Shown: positions 8,956 to 18,614 of the stretch, piece by piece
Position numbering within the stretch: the first letter of the stretch is position 1
How the letters are laid out: every line of letters begins with the position of its first letter
From: Chitinophaga horti
GTDB taxonomy: Bacteria; Bacteroidota; Bacteroidia; Chitinophagales; Chitinophagaceae
Direction: 5' to 3'
Length of the DNA: 64,000 nt
Assembly: GCF_022867795.2 (NCBI RefSeq)
Contig: NZ_CP107006.1
Location: 124,001 to 188,000, forward strand
The notes under the pieces: model-generated
What the model was told of the DNA's origin: nothing
Database searches by the model: none
The model's input: only the letters and a program-made list of their open reading frames with translations
Program-made: the position numbers and the translations under genes

Positions 8956-10011
8956 TTATCGTTTCTGATATTGTGTTTCGTAATATTGTTGATAGGAACC
9001 GCTGGTTACGTTGTTCAGCCATTCTTCATTTGCCAGGTACCAGTCTACGGTTTTCTCCAGGCCTTCTTCAAACTGTAAGGAAGGGCTCCAGCCCAGTTCC
9101 CTATTCAGTTTGGTAGCGTCGATCGCGTAACGCATATCGTGGCCGGCGCGGTCTTTTACAAAGGTGATGAGTTTTGCTGACGTGCCTTCGGGGCGGCCCA
9201 GCTTTTTATCCATCACTTTGCAGAGCAGTTCAATCAGGTCGATATTTTTCCACTCGTTAAAACCACCAATGTTGTAGGTTTCGCCGATACGGCCGTTGTG
9301 GAAGATGGTATCGATCGCGCGGGCATGATCTTCTACGAACAGCCAGTCGCGTATGTTTTCGCCTTTACCATATACAGGTACGGGCTTATTGTTTTTGATG
9401 TTGTGGATCGCCAGCGGGATCAGCTTCTCGGGGAAGTGATTAGAGCCGTAGTTGTTGGAGCAGTTCGACAATACCACCGGTAAGTGGTAAGTATGATAAT
9501 ATGCTTTTACAAAGTGGTCGGAGCTGGCTTTGGAGGCGGAGTACGGCGAGCGTGGATCATACGCGGTTTCCTCTGTGAAGAAGCCTTCTGCGCCGAGGGA
9601 ACCGTATACTTCGTCGGTAGATACATGATAAAACAGTTTGCCTTCCATGTTATCTTTCCAGTGCTTTCGGGCGGTGTTGAGCAGTACGGCCGTACCCAAA
9701 ACGTTGGTTTTAATGAAGGCCAGCGGATCGAGGATGGATCGGTCTACATGGCTTTCAGCAGCCAGGTGGATCACGCCATCGAACTGGTATTTGGTAAACA
9801 GTTCATCGATAAAGGTTTCATCCGTAATGTCTCCTTTTTCAAAAACATAATTCGGTTTATCCTTGATATCGTTCAGGTTTTCGAGATTGCCTGCATAGGT
9901 GAGGGCGTCGAGATTTACCAGCTGGTAATCAGGGTATTTATTAACGAAGAGTCTAACAACGTGGGAGCCGATAAATCCGGCTGCACCCGTAACCAGTATT
10001 TTCCTTTTCAT
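8956..10011 (-). CDS. rmlB: dTDP-glucose 4,6-dehydratase
   Basis: The 351-residue extended short-chain dehydrogenase converts dTDP-glucose to the 4-keto-6-deoxy sugar. Visible features are the N-terminal GAAGFIGSHVV, HLAAESHVDRSI, the STDEVYG serine/threonine block, and the catalytic Y-x3-K in PYSASKA. It leads a three-gene rhamnose unit with rmlC and rmlD; the first gene of the pathway, rmlA (glucose-1-phosphate thymidylyltransferase), is not in the window. A terminator separates it from the upstream UDP-sugar genes, so it probably has its own promoter. Confidence 0.95.
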   Translation of the reverse strand: MKRKILVTGAAGFIGSHVVRLFVNKYPDYQLVNLDALTYAGNLENLNDIKDKPNYVFEKGDITDETFIDELFTKYQFDGVIHLAAESHVDRSILDPLAFIKTNVLGTAVLLNTARKHWKDNMEGKLFYHVSTDEVYGSLGAEGFFTEETAYDPRSPYSASKASSDHFVKAYYHTYHLPVVLSNCSNNYGSNHFPEKLIPLAIHNIKNNKPVPVYGKGENIRDWLFVEDHARAIDTIFHNGRIGETYNIGGFNEWKNIDLIELLCKVMDKKLGRPEGTSAKLITFVKDRAGHDMRYAIDATKLNRELGWSPSLQFEEGLEKTVDWYLANEEWLNNVTSGSYQQYYETQYQKR

Positions 10012-10041
10012 GCGGTAAAGTTATGATATGGTACTTAAACA

Positions 10042-10079
10042 CAAAAACAGCACTTCCTGAGGGAAGCGCTGTTTTTGCG
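10042..10079 (-). terminator. Terminator between the UDP-sugar genes and rmlB
   Basis: Arms AAAAACAGC-A-CTTCC and GGAAG-C-GCTGTTTTT pair around a 4-base loop, with one internal mismatch, and leave a T run on the minus strand. It sits between the decarboxylase stop (10091) and the rmlB start (10011), splitting the two units. Confidence 0.8.
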
Positions 10080-10090
10080 TGGTCATTCAT

Positions 10091-11038
10091 TTATTTGCCA
10101 AGGGCTTGTTTGAAATATTCATAAGTGATCTTCAGCCCCTCTTTACGATCTACTTTCGGTTCCCAGCCCAGTATTTCCTTTGCTTTGGTAATGTCCGGCT
10201 GACGTTGTTTTGGATCGTCTTTCGGCAGCGGATGATATACTATTTTCTGAGAAGTGCCGGTGAGTGCTATGATTTCTTCCGCGAACTGTTTCAGGGTGAT
10301 TTCGGACGGGTTGCCGATGTTCACCGGGAGATGGTAGTCGCTGAGCAGCAGGCGGTAAATACCTTCTACCAGGTCGTCTACATAACAGAAAGAACGGGTT
10401 TGAGAACCATCGCCAAACACGGTGAGGTCCTGGCCGGTAAGGGCCTGGCTCATGAACGCCGGCAGTGCACGGCCGTCATCGAGTCGCATACGCGGACCAT
10501 AAGTATTAAAGATGCGGATGATGCGCGTTTCCAGGCCATGGAAGTTATGGTAAGCCATGGTAATGGCTTCCTGGAAGCGTTTTGCCTCGTCGTATACGCC
10601 ACGGGGGCCGATTGGGTTTACGTTACCCCAGTACTCTTCCGGTTGCGGATGTACGTTAGGGTCGCCATATACTTCTGAAGTAGAAGCGATGAGCATACGC
10701 GCTTTTTTCGCTTTCGCTAGGCCCAGCAGGTTGTGCGTACCCAATGAACCTACCTTCAACGTCTGGATAGGCATTTTCAGGTAATCGATCGGGCTGGCCG
10801 GTGAGGCGAAGTGCAGGATGTAATCCAGTTCTCCGGGCACGTGCACGAATTTGGAAACATCGTGGTGGTAATATTCGAATTCCTTCAGTTTAAAAAGGTG
10901 TTCGATGTTTTTGATGTTACCGGTAATCAGGTTGTCCATGCCAATTACATGGTATCCCTCTTTTATGAAGCGGTCGCACAGGTGCGATCCGAGGAAGCCG
11001 GCGGCGCCGGTAATCAGTATTCTTTTTTTATCGCTCAT
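10091..11038 (-). CDS. UDP-glucuronate decarboxylase (UDP-xylose synthase)
   Basis: The 315-residue NAD-dependent short-chain dehydrogenase matches UXS proteins that convert UDP-glucuronate to UDP-xylose. The Rossmann segment [15 protein letters not shown], the [11 protein letters not shown] block, STSEVYGDP, and the Y-x3-K in GVYDEAKR are present, followed by [10 protein letters not shown]. The start at 11038 (MSDKKRIL) avoids a twelve-residue unconserved extension. It lies 10 bases after the UDP-glucose dehydrogenase gene, which makes its substrate, a strong contextual confirmation. The product sugar would feed surface polysaccharide or glycan synthesis. Confidence 0.9.
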   Translation of the reverse strand: MSDKKRILITGAAGFLGSHLCDRFIKEGYHVIGMDNLITGNIKNIEHLFKLKEFEYYHHDVSKFVHVPGELDYILHFASPASPIDYLKMPIQTLKVGSLGTHNLLGLAKAKKARMLIASTSEVYGDPNVHPQPEEYWGNVNPIGPRGVYDEAKRFQEAITMAYHNFHGLETRIIRIFNTYGPRMRLDDGRALPAFMSQALTGQDLTVFGDGSQTRSFCYVDDLVEGIYRLLLSDYHLPVNIGNPSEITLKQFAEEIIALTGTSQKIVYHPLPKDDPKQRQPDITKAKEILGWEPKVDRKEGLKITYEYFKQALGK

Positions 11039-11048
11039 GTGCTGAGGT

Positions 11049-12359
11049 TTATTTGGCAGCCAGGCGGCCAACACTTTCGTAATGGAAACCGAGTTCTTTC
11101 ATACGGGAAACTTCGAAGAGGTTCCTGCCGTCGAAGATCACTTTGTTTTTAAGCGTACCGCTGATCTGGTCAAAATCCGGCGTTCTGAACACGCTCCATT
11201 CGGTAGCGATAATCAGTGCATCGGCGTTATCCAGGCACTCGTACTGATGTTCGGCGTAAGTCACTTTATCACCTACTACACCTTTCACGTTATTCATCGC
11301 TTCCGGATCAAAAACGCTAACGGTAGCACCGGCTTTGGTCAGTTCGTCGATGAGGTACAAGGCTGGCGCTTCGCGGATATCGTCGGTGTTAGGCTTAAAG
11401 GCCAGTCCCCACAGCGCGAAGTGTTTACCTTTCAGGTCGTTATTAAAGTAGTTGAAGATCTTCGGCATGAGGAACAGCTTTTGTTTCTCATTCACGTCCA
11501 TTACCGCGTTGAGGATGCGGAAGTCGTAGGCCACTTCTTCAGATGATTTCACCAGTGCCTGTACGTCTTTCGGGAAACAGCTGCCGCCGTAACCGATACC
11601 GGGGAACAGGAAGCGTTTGCCGATACGATCGTCGCTCCCAATGCCGCGGCGTACCATATCCACATCAGCACCCAGCTTTTCGCAAAGGATGGCGATCTCG
11701 TTCATGAAAGAGATCTTAGTGGCGAGGAAAGAGTTAGCAGCGTACTTGGTCAGTTCGGCTGATTTCTCATCCATATAAATAACCGGATTACCCTGACGTA
11801 CATACGGAGCGTACAGGTCGCCCATGATTTTGCGGGCGCGTTCGGAAGAAGTACCGATCACTACGCGGTCGGGTTTCATGAAGTCTTCCACCGCTACACC
11901 TTCGCGCAGGAACTCGGGGTTAGACACGACATCAAACTCCACTTTCGCGTGTTTAGCGATAGCAGCAGTTACTTTTTCGGCAGTACCTACTGGTACGGTG
12001 CTCTTGTCCACGATCACCTTGTAATCTTTCAGGATTTTACCAAGTTTATCGGCAACTCCCAGGATGTAGGAAAGGTCGGCGGAGCCGTCTTCACCGGGAG
12101 GCGTAGGCAGTGCCAGGAAAATCACTTTGGCGTCTGCAATACCTTCTTCCAGGTCGGTGGTGAAGTGGAGGCGGCCTTCTTTCAGGTTACGCTCGAACAA
12201 TTTCTCCAGTCCGGGTTCGTAAATAGTTACTTCGCCGTTGGAGAGCTTTTTTACTTTGTTTACGTCGATGTCTACACAAGTGACGTTGTTACCTGTTTCG
12301 GCAAAACAGGTTCCGGATACCAATCCTACGTAGCCGGTGCCTACTACTGTAATTTTCAT
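11049..12359 (-). CDS. ugd: UDP-glucose 6-dehydrogenase
   Basis: The 436-residue enzyme oxidises UDP-glucose to UDP-glucuronate with two NAD. It shows the N-terminal [15 protein letters not shown], the middle [18 protein letters not shown] segment and the catalytic cysteine in [10 protein letters not shown], followed by the C-terminal UDP-binding domain with [16 protein letters not shown]. It sits between the DegT-family aminotransferase (8-base gap) and the decarboxylase that uses its product. Confidence 0.95.
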   Translation of the reverse strand: MKITVVGTGYVGLVSGTCFAETGNNVTCVDIDVNKVKKLSNGEVTIYEPGLEKLFERNLKEGRLHFTTDLEEGIADAKVIFLALPTPPGEDGSADLSYILGVADKLGKILKDYKVIVDKSTVPVGTAEKVTAAIAKHAKVEFDVVSNPEFLREGVAVEDFMKPDRVVIGTSSERARKIMGDLYAPYVRQGNPVIYMDEKSAELTKYAANSFLATKISFMNEIAILCEKLGADVDMVRRGIGSDDRIGKRFLFPGIGYGGSCFPKDVQALVKSSEEVAYDFRILNAVMDVNEKQKLFLMPKIFNYFNNDLKGKHFALWGLAFKPNTDDIREAPALYLIDELTKAGATVSVFDPEAMNNVKGVVGDKVTYAEHQYECLDNADALIIATEWSVFRTPDFDQISGTLKNKVIFDGRNLFEVSRMKELGFHYESVGRLAAK

Positions 12360-12366
12360 GCGGGGT

Positions 12367-13494
12367 CTATTTTAAGAATGATTTAACTGATTCAATGATG
12401 TGCTGCAGCTGGTCCTCGTCCATCTCTGTGTGAATGGGCAGGGATATTACCTTGCCTGTAAGCGTATCTGTAACCGGTAAATCAAACTCACTACTTCCGA
12501 AAGAAGCGAACATTTTCTGGCGGTGTGCAGGTACGGGATAATATATCATGGCTGGCACGTTACGTTCCTGCAGGTATGTTTGCAGTTTGTTCCTGTCGGC
12601 GCCTTCCAGCTGAAGGGTGTATTGGTGAAATACGTGGTAGCTGTACGGAGCGCGGTAAGGTGTAACGATTTGCGGAACGTCGGCAAAAGCTTTATCGTAA
12701 GCGTCGGCGACTGCCCTGCGGGCGGTGATGTACTGGTCCAGCAGGGGCAGTTTAATTTTCAGTACGGCCGCCTGGATGGTGTCGAGGCGGGAGTTAACAC
12801 CCACTACGTCGTGGTAGTAACGGGCACTCTGACCGTGGTTGGCTACCATCCTGATTTGTGCAGCCAGGGCGTCGTCGTTGGTAAAGATCGCGCCGCCGTC
12901 GCCATAGCAACCCAGGTTTTTGGATGGGAAGAAGGAGGTGCAGCCAATATGGCCGATACCGCCCGCTTTCTTCTTAGTGCCATCCTTATAGGTATAGTCG
13001 GCACCAATGGCCTGGGCATTATCTTCAATAACAGGTATGTTATGTTTCGCGGCCACTTCCATAATGGCTTCCATATCAGCTACATGGCCGTACAGGTGCA
13101 CCGGAACGATGGCTTTGGTTTTAGGTGTGATGGCCGCTTCCAACTTCGTGGCGTCCAGGCAGTAAGTCTTAGGATCAACGTCCACGAACACTGGTTTCAG
13201 GTTCAGGAGGGCGATTACTTCAGCAGTGGCGATAAAAGTAAAGGAAGCGGTAATTACCTCGTCGCCCGGTTGCAGGCCCAGGGCCATCATGGCTATCTGG
13301 AGCGCATCGGTGCCGTTGGCGCAGGGGATGACGTGTTTTACATCCAGGTATTTCTGCAGGTCCTGCGAAAATTGTTGAACGGGTCCACCATTGATATATG
13401 CGGAACTTTCCAGTACTTCTGTGATCGCAACATCTACTTCTGACTTTATTTTCGCATACTGGCGTTTGAGATCCACCATCTGAATAGGAACCAT
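12367..13494 (-). CDS. DegT/DnrJ/EryC1/StrS-family sugar aminotransferase
   Basis: The 375-residue PLP enzyme is of the family that aminates keto-sugars for polysaccharide or glycan building blocks. The substrate-proximal GTDALQIAM segment, the EDNAQAIGA block with the PLP-contacting aspartate, and the Schiff-base lysine in FFPSKNLGCYGDGG are visible. It is the first gene of the minus-strand set leading into ugd and the UDP-glucuronate decarboxylase, so a UDP-linked keto-sugar substrate is likely, but the exact sugar cannot be told from sequence. Confidence 0.88.
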   Translation of the reverse strand: MVPIQMVDLKRQYAKIKSEVDVAITEVLESSAYINGGPVQQFSQDLQKYLDVKHVIPCANGTDALQIAMMALGLQPGDEVITASFTFIATAEVIALLNLKPVFVDVDPKTYCLDATKLEAAITPKTKAIVPVHLYGHVADMEAIMEVAAKHNIPVIEDNAQAIGADYTYKDGTKKKAGGIGHIGCTSFFPSKNLGCYGDGGAIFTNDDALAAQIRMVANHGQSARYYHDVVGVNSRLDTIQAAVLKIKLPLLDQYITARRAVADAYDKAFADVPQIVTPYRAPYSYHVFHQYTLQLEGADRNKLQTYLQERNVPAMIYYPVPAHRQKMFASFGSSEFDLPVTDTLTGKVISLPIHTEMDEDQLQHIIESVKSFLK

Positions 13495-13556
13495 CTGGAT
13501 ATATATTTTTATTTTTTAAGCTCGCAAATTTACAAAAATTGAGATAGGCAGGCGAT

Positions 13557-13564
13557 TATCTTTG
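13557..13564 (+). promoter_or_regulatory. -7 promoter element of the Kdo transferase gene
   Basis: TATCTTTG matches TAnnTTTG 36 bases before the GTG start at 13601. A TTG at 13539 is somewhat too close (15 bases) for a standard -33 box. Confidence 0.45.
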
Positions 13565-13600
13565 TGAGATATTCAATTTATCCTATAAAGTGACAATTTC

Positions 13601-14905
13601 GTGGGATTATCGGTAATTATTTATAATATGGGAATCGGGTTGTACCGGTTGGGGGTAGGCATCGCTTCCCTGGCAGGTAATCCGAAAGCGAAGAAGTGGA
13701 TTGCGGGGCGAAAGCCCGTTTGGGACGAGTTGGCTACGCTGAACGGAGCGACAGGCGTAGTATGGGTACATGCCGCCTCCCTGGGCGAGTTTGAGCAGGG
13801 CAGGCCCGTGCTGGAGGCCGTGAGGGCACAATACCCTGACAAAAAGATCGTACTCACTTTCTTTTCCCCTTCGGGATACGAGGTGCGCAAAAACTATCCG
13901 GGGGCAGACGTAGTTTGTTATTTACCACTAGATACCGCAGCCAATGCCCGTCGTTTCGTCGCGACCTTGCAGCCAGCAGCTGCCATCTTCATAAAATATG
14001 AGTTTTGGTACCATTACCTGGCCGAGCTTTCGCGAAGCAAGGTGCCAACGATACTCATTTCCGGTATTTTCAGGCCTAACCAATTGTTTTTCAAGCCGCA
14101 GGGGAGCATGTTCCGTCGCTTATTGCAGGGGATGGACCACCTGTTTGTGCAGAACCAGGAATCGGTAGAGTTGCTTAAAAGCATTGAAATACAAAATGTT
14201 ACGCTCTCCGGCGATACCCGCTTTGACCGGGTTTGGCACCTACAGCAACATCCGACAGACTTGCCGGTTATCGCCCGGTTTTGCGGTGAGAACAGGAATG
14301 TGTTGGTGGCAGGCAGTACCTGGGAGGCTGACGAATCCATGCTAGCAGAATGGTGGTTAACACAAAACGGCAACGGTCGGCAGCTGATCATCGCGCCGCA
14401 TGAGATTACGGAGGGGCATATCAGTAAAATTTTGCAACAATTCCCCGGGGCGGTTAAGTATTCGGAGTTTGCGGCGCATCCACAGCCGGCAGAGGTATTG
14501 ATCATAAATAATGTGGGCATGCTGTCGGCGATGTATCGTTACGGGAATATTGCTTACGTAGGCGGCGGCCTGGGCAAAGGGGGCATTCATAATCTCCTGG
14601 AGCCGGCGGCTTACAGCAAACCGGTGATCATCGGGCCGAATTATGAGAAATACTATGAGGCGGTGCAGCTTGTGGAGTTAGGTGGGGCTATTCCGGTGGC
14701 GGATCAGGCCTCTTTTGCCGCGACAGTCGCCTTGTTGGACGAGCCAACCGTTTACGCCGAAAAGGCTGCCATTGCCGGTCGCTTCATCCGCGATAACCAG
14801 GGGGCTACGGGAAAGATCATGACTTACCTGGATAAGAAGGGATGGTTGTATACCCTCATAAACAAGACAAAGGGCAACTGGAAAAGTCGTGACTTACCAG
14901 GATGA
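13601..14905 (+). CDS. waaA: 3-deoxy-D-manno-octulosonic acid transferase (WaaA/KdtA)
   Basis: The 434-residue inner-membrane glycosyltransferase adds Kdo to lipid A precursor. The N-terminus is a hydrophobic anchor with the typical LYRLGVGIASL, followed by WVHAASLGEFEQGRPVLEA with the catalytic glutamate, the FIKYEFWYHYL segment, and the late GGLGKGGIHNLLEPAAY donor-binding block. I keep the GTG start at 13601 because relatives carry the short IIYN segment before the anchor; an ATG at 13628 is the alternative. It is monocistronic and ends before a palindromic terminator. Confidence 0.92.
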   Translation: MGLSVIIYNMGIGLYRLGVGIASLAGNPKAKKWIAGRKPVWDELATLNGATGVVWVHAASLGEFEQGRPVLEAVRAQYPDKKIVLTFFSPSGYEVRKNYPGADVVCYLPLDTAANARRFVATLQPAAAIFIKYEFWYHYLAELSRSKVPTILISGIFRPNQLFFKPQGSMFRRLLQGMDHLFVQNQESVELLKSIEIQNVTLSGDTRFDRVWHLQQHPTDLPVIARFCGENRNVLVAGSTWEADESMLAEWWLTQNGNGRQLIIAPHEITEGHISKILQQFPGAVKYSEFAAHPQPAEVLIINNVGMLSAMYRYGNIAYVGGGLGKGGIHNLLEPAAYSKPVIIGPNYEKYYEAVQLVELGGAIPVADQASFAATVALLDEPTVYAEKAAIAGRFIRDNQGATGKIMTYLDKKGWLYTLINKTKGNWKSRDLPG

Positions 14906-14924
14906 ACAGGGATAGTTATAAAAG

Positions 14925-14950
14925 AGAGGGCCATGTATACATGGCCCTCT
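14925..14950. terminator. Perfect 26-bp palindrome acting as terminator
   Basis: The two 13-base halves (AGAGGGCCATGTA and its complement) are exactly self-complementary, with no unpaired centre. It lies between the converging Kdo transferase and coiled-coil genes; the minus strand continues into a CTTTT run, which fits termination of the gene at 14962. Confidence 0.7.
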
Positions 14951-14961
14951 GGTATTATTTA

Positions 14962-15819
14962 TCAGGAAAAACGTTTCTTCACTAAGGTGCAGAACTGCTG
15001 TACCAAAGGATTATCGTCCAGCCAGCCCTCCTTTATTTTAAGTTCGCGCTCAATCCAGTTATTAGCTTCCTGCAGCGAGGTGCACTCATTAATCGTTTTG
15101 ATGGAACGCTCGTACATGTTCTTCTCGCCCCGGAATAGTTCCTCAATAAAACGGAAGCGGTCGTTAATGCCGATGGCCGTCCGGAGGTCCTGGATGCCCA
15201 TCTCGCCCAGTCGCTGGCCAACTTCCACATTACTCTGGCGCAACTGATCATTCAAAGAAGCCCCGTTCCTGGTTTTATGTACCAGTTCGTTGATATCTTT
15301 GCGGAGACTGGCTGCCGGTTCGTGGTAGCTATTGTGCTGCGGCTTTTCGGGCATGTCGAACAACGTAGGCCGTTTGGGCTCCTCGGGTTGACGGGCCCTG
15401 GCGGGTATACGATCCGGGTGATAGCCGTTTTCGCGACGGTCCTGAAATGCCGGTACTTCTTCCACAGGCGGAGGAGGTGTTGGCTGAATCATCTGCGGCG
15501 TAGCCGGAATGTAAGGTTCATGTGCTGGTGGCGGAGCGGGGGCCGGAGCAGGTTTTTCTGCTGCAACGGTTTGTACCGCGGGGGCGGGAGCAGGTTTTTC
15601 TTCGGCGGCAACAGTTGCTACCACGGCAGGTTGAACGGGAAGTATCACCGCAACGTGTCCGTGTGCGCCGGAGGTTAAATCACGCTCTCTTTGCAAAATA
15701 TTACGTTGGTGTAATATTTCGGCCTGCAGCAACTGAGAGTAGTAGGATATAGTTTGCAGGTTTGCCTGTGCATTTTTTAACTCCTGTAACTTATCAATTA
15801 AGGCATTAATTTTTTCCAT
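14962..15819 (-). CDS. Conserved Bacteroidota protein with coiled coil, proline/alanine linker and helical C-terminal domain
   Basis: The 285-residue protein has an N-terminal coiled coil (about 1-50), a long linker rich in proline and alanine with repeated PAPAP (about 65-130), and a conserved C-terminal helical domain (about 170-285) marked by IGINDRFRFIEELFRG and YERSIKTINEC. I recognise the C-terminal block as a conserved hypothetical family of Bacteroidota, but know no function for it. No signal peptide or membrane segment is seen. Its neighbours are unrelated enzymes, giving no hint. Confidence 0.7.
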   Translation of the reverse strand: MEKINALIDKLQELKNAQANLQTISYYSQLLQAEILHQRNILQRERDLTSGAHGHVAVILPVQPAVVATVAAEEKPAPAPAVQTVAAEKPAPAPAPPPAHEPYIPATPQMIQPTPPPPVEEVPAFQDRRENGYHPDRIPARARQPEEPKRPTLFDMPEKPQHNSYHEPAASLRKDINELVHKTRNGASLNDQLRQSNVEVGQRLGEMGIQDLRTAIGINDRFRFIEELFRGEKNMYERSIKTINECTSLQEANNWIERELKIKEGWLDDNPLVQQFCTLVKKRFS

Positions 15820-15911
15820 GCGTTAATTGTTTAACGTGCTGATGGGTAAAATTATTTTATTTGCATAAAGTTAGCCAATTTCTAATTATCTGATGATCAA
15901 AATACTATCAT

Positions 15912-16481
15912 ATGTTTATTGAGCCGGTGATGGCAGGTAGAAAAAGCGGTTGGATCGAAGTGATTTGCGGCTCCATGTTCTCGGGCAAAACCGAAGAGCT
16001 GATACGCCGTTTAAAGCGGGCGAGGATTGCCAACCTGGGGGTTGAAATATTTAAACCGGGAATAGATATACGGTATGACGAAGCGAACATTGTGTCGCAC
16101 GATACGAACAAAATTCTCTCCACACCTGTAGACAGTTCGCAACAGATTTTGCTGCTGGGTCAGGGCGTAGACGTGGTAGGAATCGACGAGGCGCAGTTTT
16201 TTGATGCGGGACTGCCGGAGGTGTGCGAACAACTGGCGCTGAAAGGCATCCGCGTCATCGTAGCGGGATTGGATATGGATTTCCAATGTAAACCCTTTGG
16301 CCCGATACCCGACTTACTGGCGAAAGCGGATTATATCACGAAACTGCACGCCATCTGTGTAAAATGTGGCAACATCGCTAATTATTCTTACCGCAAAACG
16401 GCCGATAAAGGAAAGGTAGTATTAGGAGAAAAAGATGTGTACGAGCCCCGTTGCAGGTCATGTTATAACCTGGCCGACTGA
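15912..16481 (+). CDS. tdk: Thymidine kinase
   Basis: The 189-residue type II thymidine kinase phosphorylates thymidine in the salvage pathway. The P-loop [11 protein letters not shown] is near residue 22-32, the Walker B-like GIDEAQFFD is about residue 95, and two CxxC pairs of the zinc lasso (CVKCG and CRSCY) are seen late. The start MFIEPV is typical of Bacteroidota versions. Its last 19 bases overlap the end of the converging GtrA gene. Confidence 0.95.
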   Translation: MFIEPVMAGRKSGWIEVICGSMFSGKTEELIRRLKRARIANLGVEIFKPGIDIRYDEANIVSHDTNKILSTPVDSSQQILLLGQGVDVVGIDEAQFFDAGLPEVCEQLALKGIRVIVAGLDMDFQCKPFGPIPDLLAKADYITKLHAICVKCGNIANYSYRKTADKGKVVLGEKDVYEPRCRSCYNLAD

Positions 16482-17008
16482 TCTTCGGCCAGTTCGGCTT
16501 CTGCATCAACAGCCTGTACTTCGGACATCGGTACAGGTTGTTCTTTGAATGTAAAACGCTTCTGCGTAATATAACTGAACGACACCACGAAGATGGTGGT
16601 CAGGATTTTAGAAACGGTGGGGTAGAATCCGCAGTACTTCACGAAAATGGTAAGGAAAGCCCAGTTCATACCGATACAAACTGCGACCAGCAGGAAGTAA
16701 CGGATCAGCTGTACCCTGCCGCGCAGGTTGGATTCCGTAAACGTAATATATTTAGATAACAGGAAGCCTGTAGGGAAAGTCACCGCAAAAGCCATCAGGA
16801 AAGCCACGATCGCGCCCTGTATAGCGAAGGGGCCGGCGTAAATTACCTCCTGCTCCAGCAAAATGTAATGCCAGCTGATATAATATAAAACGATATCCAA
16901 CAATGTATTACCGCCTCCACAGGCCACGTATTTGAAGGTCTGGAAGGGGAGTTTCTTCGCAAATGGCTTATGGAAGAATTGGAGGATATTTAGAATCAGC
17001 TGTTGCAT
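16463..17008 (-). CDS. GtrA-family membrane protein
   Basis: The 181-residue protein has four hydrophobic segments (about 27-45, 60-85, 97-115, 128-145) and the GtrA-type entry [18 protein letters not shown], with the late [13 protein letters not shown] and ITQKRFTFK. GtrA proteins are thought to flip or transfer lipid-linked sugars in cell-surface glycan pathways. The cytoplasmic tail (about 160-181) is acidic and unconserved. It converges on tdk with a 19-base overlap. Confidence 0.85.
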   Translation of the reverse strand: MQQLILNILQFFHKPFAKKLPFQTFKYVACGGGNTLLDIVLYYISWHYILLEQEVIYAGPFAIQGAIVAFLMAFAVTFPTGFLLSKYITFTESNLRGRVQLIRYFLLVAVCIGMNWAFLTIFVKYCGFYPTVSKILTTIFVVSFSYITQKRFTFKEQPVPMSEVQAVDAEAELAEDQSARL

Positions 17009-17079
17009 AGTTATCCGGGTGCAAATTTAGCTGCTTTTTCGCACGGTTGCCCCTGATCGATAATTTTTTTAATCCTTTT

Positions 17080-18555
17080 TTAACGCAAACTCCTGCGCAG
17101 CTTCCAGTTAGAAGGCTGGGGGATAGGTTGTTGTACGGCGGCGCTCTTCTGCCATAACTGTACGGCCAGCACCGCAGCGGCTTTAGCGGCTTCGGTGTTT
17201 TCTGCCCGCAGTGACTGCGGCGTAAAATAAGTGCCGATGAAGTTAGTATCGAACTGCCCGTTAATGAAAGCCGGTTGTTGCAGCGCCCATTTGCCGAAAG
17301 GCAGCGTGGTACGGATGCCTTTCACCCGGTATTCGTTGATGGCACGGATCAGGCGCTCGCGGGCTTCCTCGCGGGTTTGGCCCCAGGCGATGAGTTTGGA
17401 GATCATCGGATCATAATAGATAGGAATGTCCATCCCCTGCTCGTAACCATCGTCTACGCGTACGTTGTTGCCCTGCGGACGAATGTACGTTTCGAGCCTG
17501 CCGGTATCGGGCAGGAAGTTGTTGGCAGGATCTTCCGCACAAATCCTCAGCTCGATGGCGTGACCGTTAATGGTCAGGTCTGCCTGTGTAAAGCTGAGCT
17601 TTTCGCCACGGGCGATATGAATTTGTTCTTTTACCAGGTCGAGGCCAGTGATCATTTCGGTTACCGGATGCTCTACCTGCAGGCGGGTATTCATTTCGAG
17701 GAAGTAAAAATTCAGCTGCTCGTCCACCAAAAACTCCACGGTACCAGCGCCATAGTAATCGCAGGCACGGGCCACATCGACCGCACACTTGCCCATGGCT
17801 TCGCGGATGGCGGGGGTAAGACAGCTGGATGGTGCTTCTTCGATGAGCTTCTGGTGCCGGCGCTGAATACTACACTCGCGTTCGAACAAGTATACATAGT
17901 TGCCGTGTTTATCGCCCAGCAACTGTATTTCAATATGGCGCGGGGAGCCAACATATTTCTCAATAAAAACCGAGTCGTCGCCAAAGGCATTTTTTGCTTC
18001 GCTCTTCGCCAGGCCGATCTGTTCTTCCAGTTCCGATTCCTGGTTTACCACGCGCATTCCTTTACCGCCGCCGCCTGCGGAGGCTTTGATGAGGATAGGG
18101 AAGCCGGTACGTTTTACTACTTCGCGCGCCTCTGCCAGGTCGCGGAGAGGAGTTTCGGTACCTGGCACCATTGGTACGCCGAACTGCTGGGCGGCCTGTT
18201 TGGCGGCCAGTTTACTGCCCATCGTCTCAATAGAGGAAGGAGAGGGGCCGATAAAAGTGAGCCCTGCGTCCTGCACCAGTTGGGAAAAAGCTGCATTTTC
18301 ACTTAAGAAACCGTAGCCTGGGTGAATGCCGTCTGCACCGGTTTGTTTGGCTGCTGCAATGATCTTGTCTGCCACCAGGTACGATTGGTTAGAGGGTGCC
18401 GGACCGATACATACTGCTTCGTCTGCATATTGCACAAAAGGCATTTCGCGGTCTGCTTCGGAGTAAACGGCTACCGTGGCAATTCCCATTTCTTTGGCCG
18501 AGCGCATGATCCTGAGGGCGATTTCGCCTCTGTTGGCGACAAGTATTTTCTTCAT
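17080..18555 (-). CDS. accC: Acetyl-CoA carboxylase, biotin carboxylase subunit
   Basis: The 491-residue ATP-grasp enzyme carboxylates biotin on the carrier protein, the first half of malonyl-CoA synthesis. The N-terminal KKILVANRGEIALRIMRSA, the glycine-rich ATP loop KASAGGGGKGMR, the EKYVGSPRHIEIQ segment and the catalytic EMNTRLQVEHPVTE are all visible. The last 40 residues are variable. Neither accB nor the carboxyltransferase is adjacent, so it may serve another acyl-CoA carboxylase instead. It is divergent from ccmB. Confidence 0.9.
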   Translation of the reverse strand: MKKILVANRGEIALRIMRSAKEMGIATVAVYSEADREMPFVQYADEAVCIGPAPSNQSYLVADKIIAAAKQTGADGIHPGYGFLSENAAFSQLVQDAGLTFIGPSPSSIETMGSKLAAKQAAQQFGVPMVPGTETPLRDLAEAREVVKRTGFPILIKASAGGGGKGMRVVNQESELEEQIGLAKSEAKNAFGDDSVFIEKYVGSPRHIEIQLLGDKHGNYVYLFERECSIQRRHQKLIEEAPSSCLTPAIREAMGKCAVDVARACDYYGAGTVEFLVDEQLNFYFLEMNTRLQVEHPVTEMITGLDLVKEQIHIARGEKLSFTQADLTINGHAIELRICAEDPANNFLPDTGRLETYIRPQGNNVRVDDGYEQGMDIPIYYDPMISKLIAWGQTREEARERLIRAINEYRVKGIRTTLPFGKWALQQPAFINGQFDTNFIGTYFTPQSLRAENTEAAKAAAVLAVQLWQKSAAVQQPIPQPSNWKLRRSLR

Positions 18556-18601
18556 TGCTTAATAGTAAAGGGATAAAGATAAGGTATTTGCCATTTAGCT
18601 T

Positions 18602-18609
18602 TACCTTTG
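18602..18609 (+). promoter_or_regulatory. -7 promoter element of ccmB
   Basis: TACCTTTG lies 6 bases before a GTG (18615), so transcription would begin at or very near the start codon, giving a leaderless message. This placement decides the ccmB start. Confidence 0.5.
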
Positions 18610-18614
18610 CACGC

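Noticed and set aside
14925..14950. 26-bp perfect palindrome considered as a regulator binding site
   Set aside because: It lies between two converging genes, and the following minus-strand T run makes a terminator more likely.
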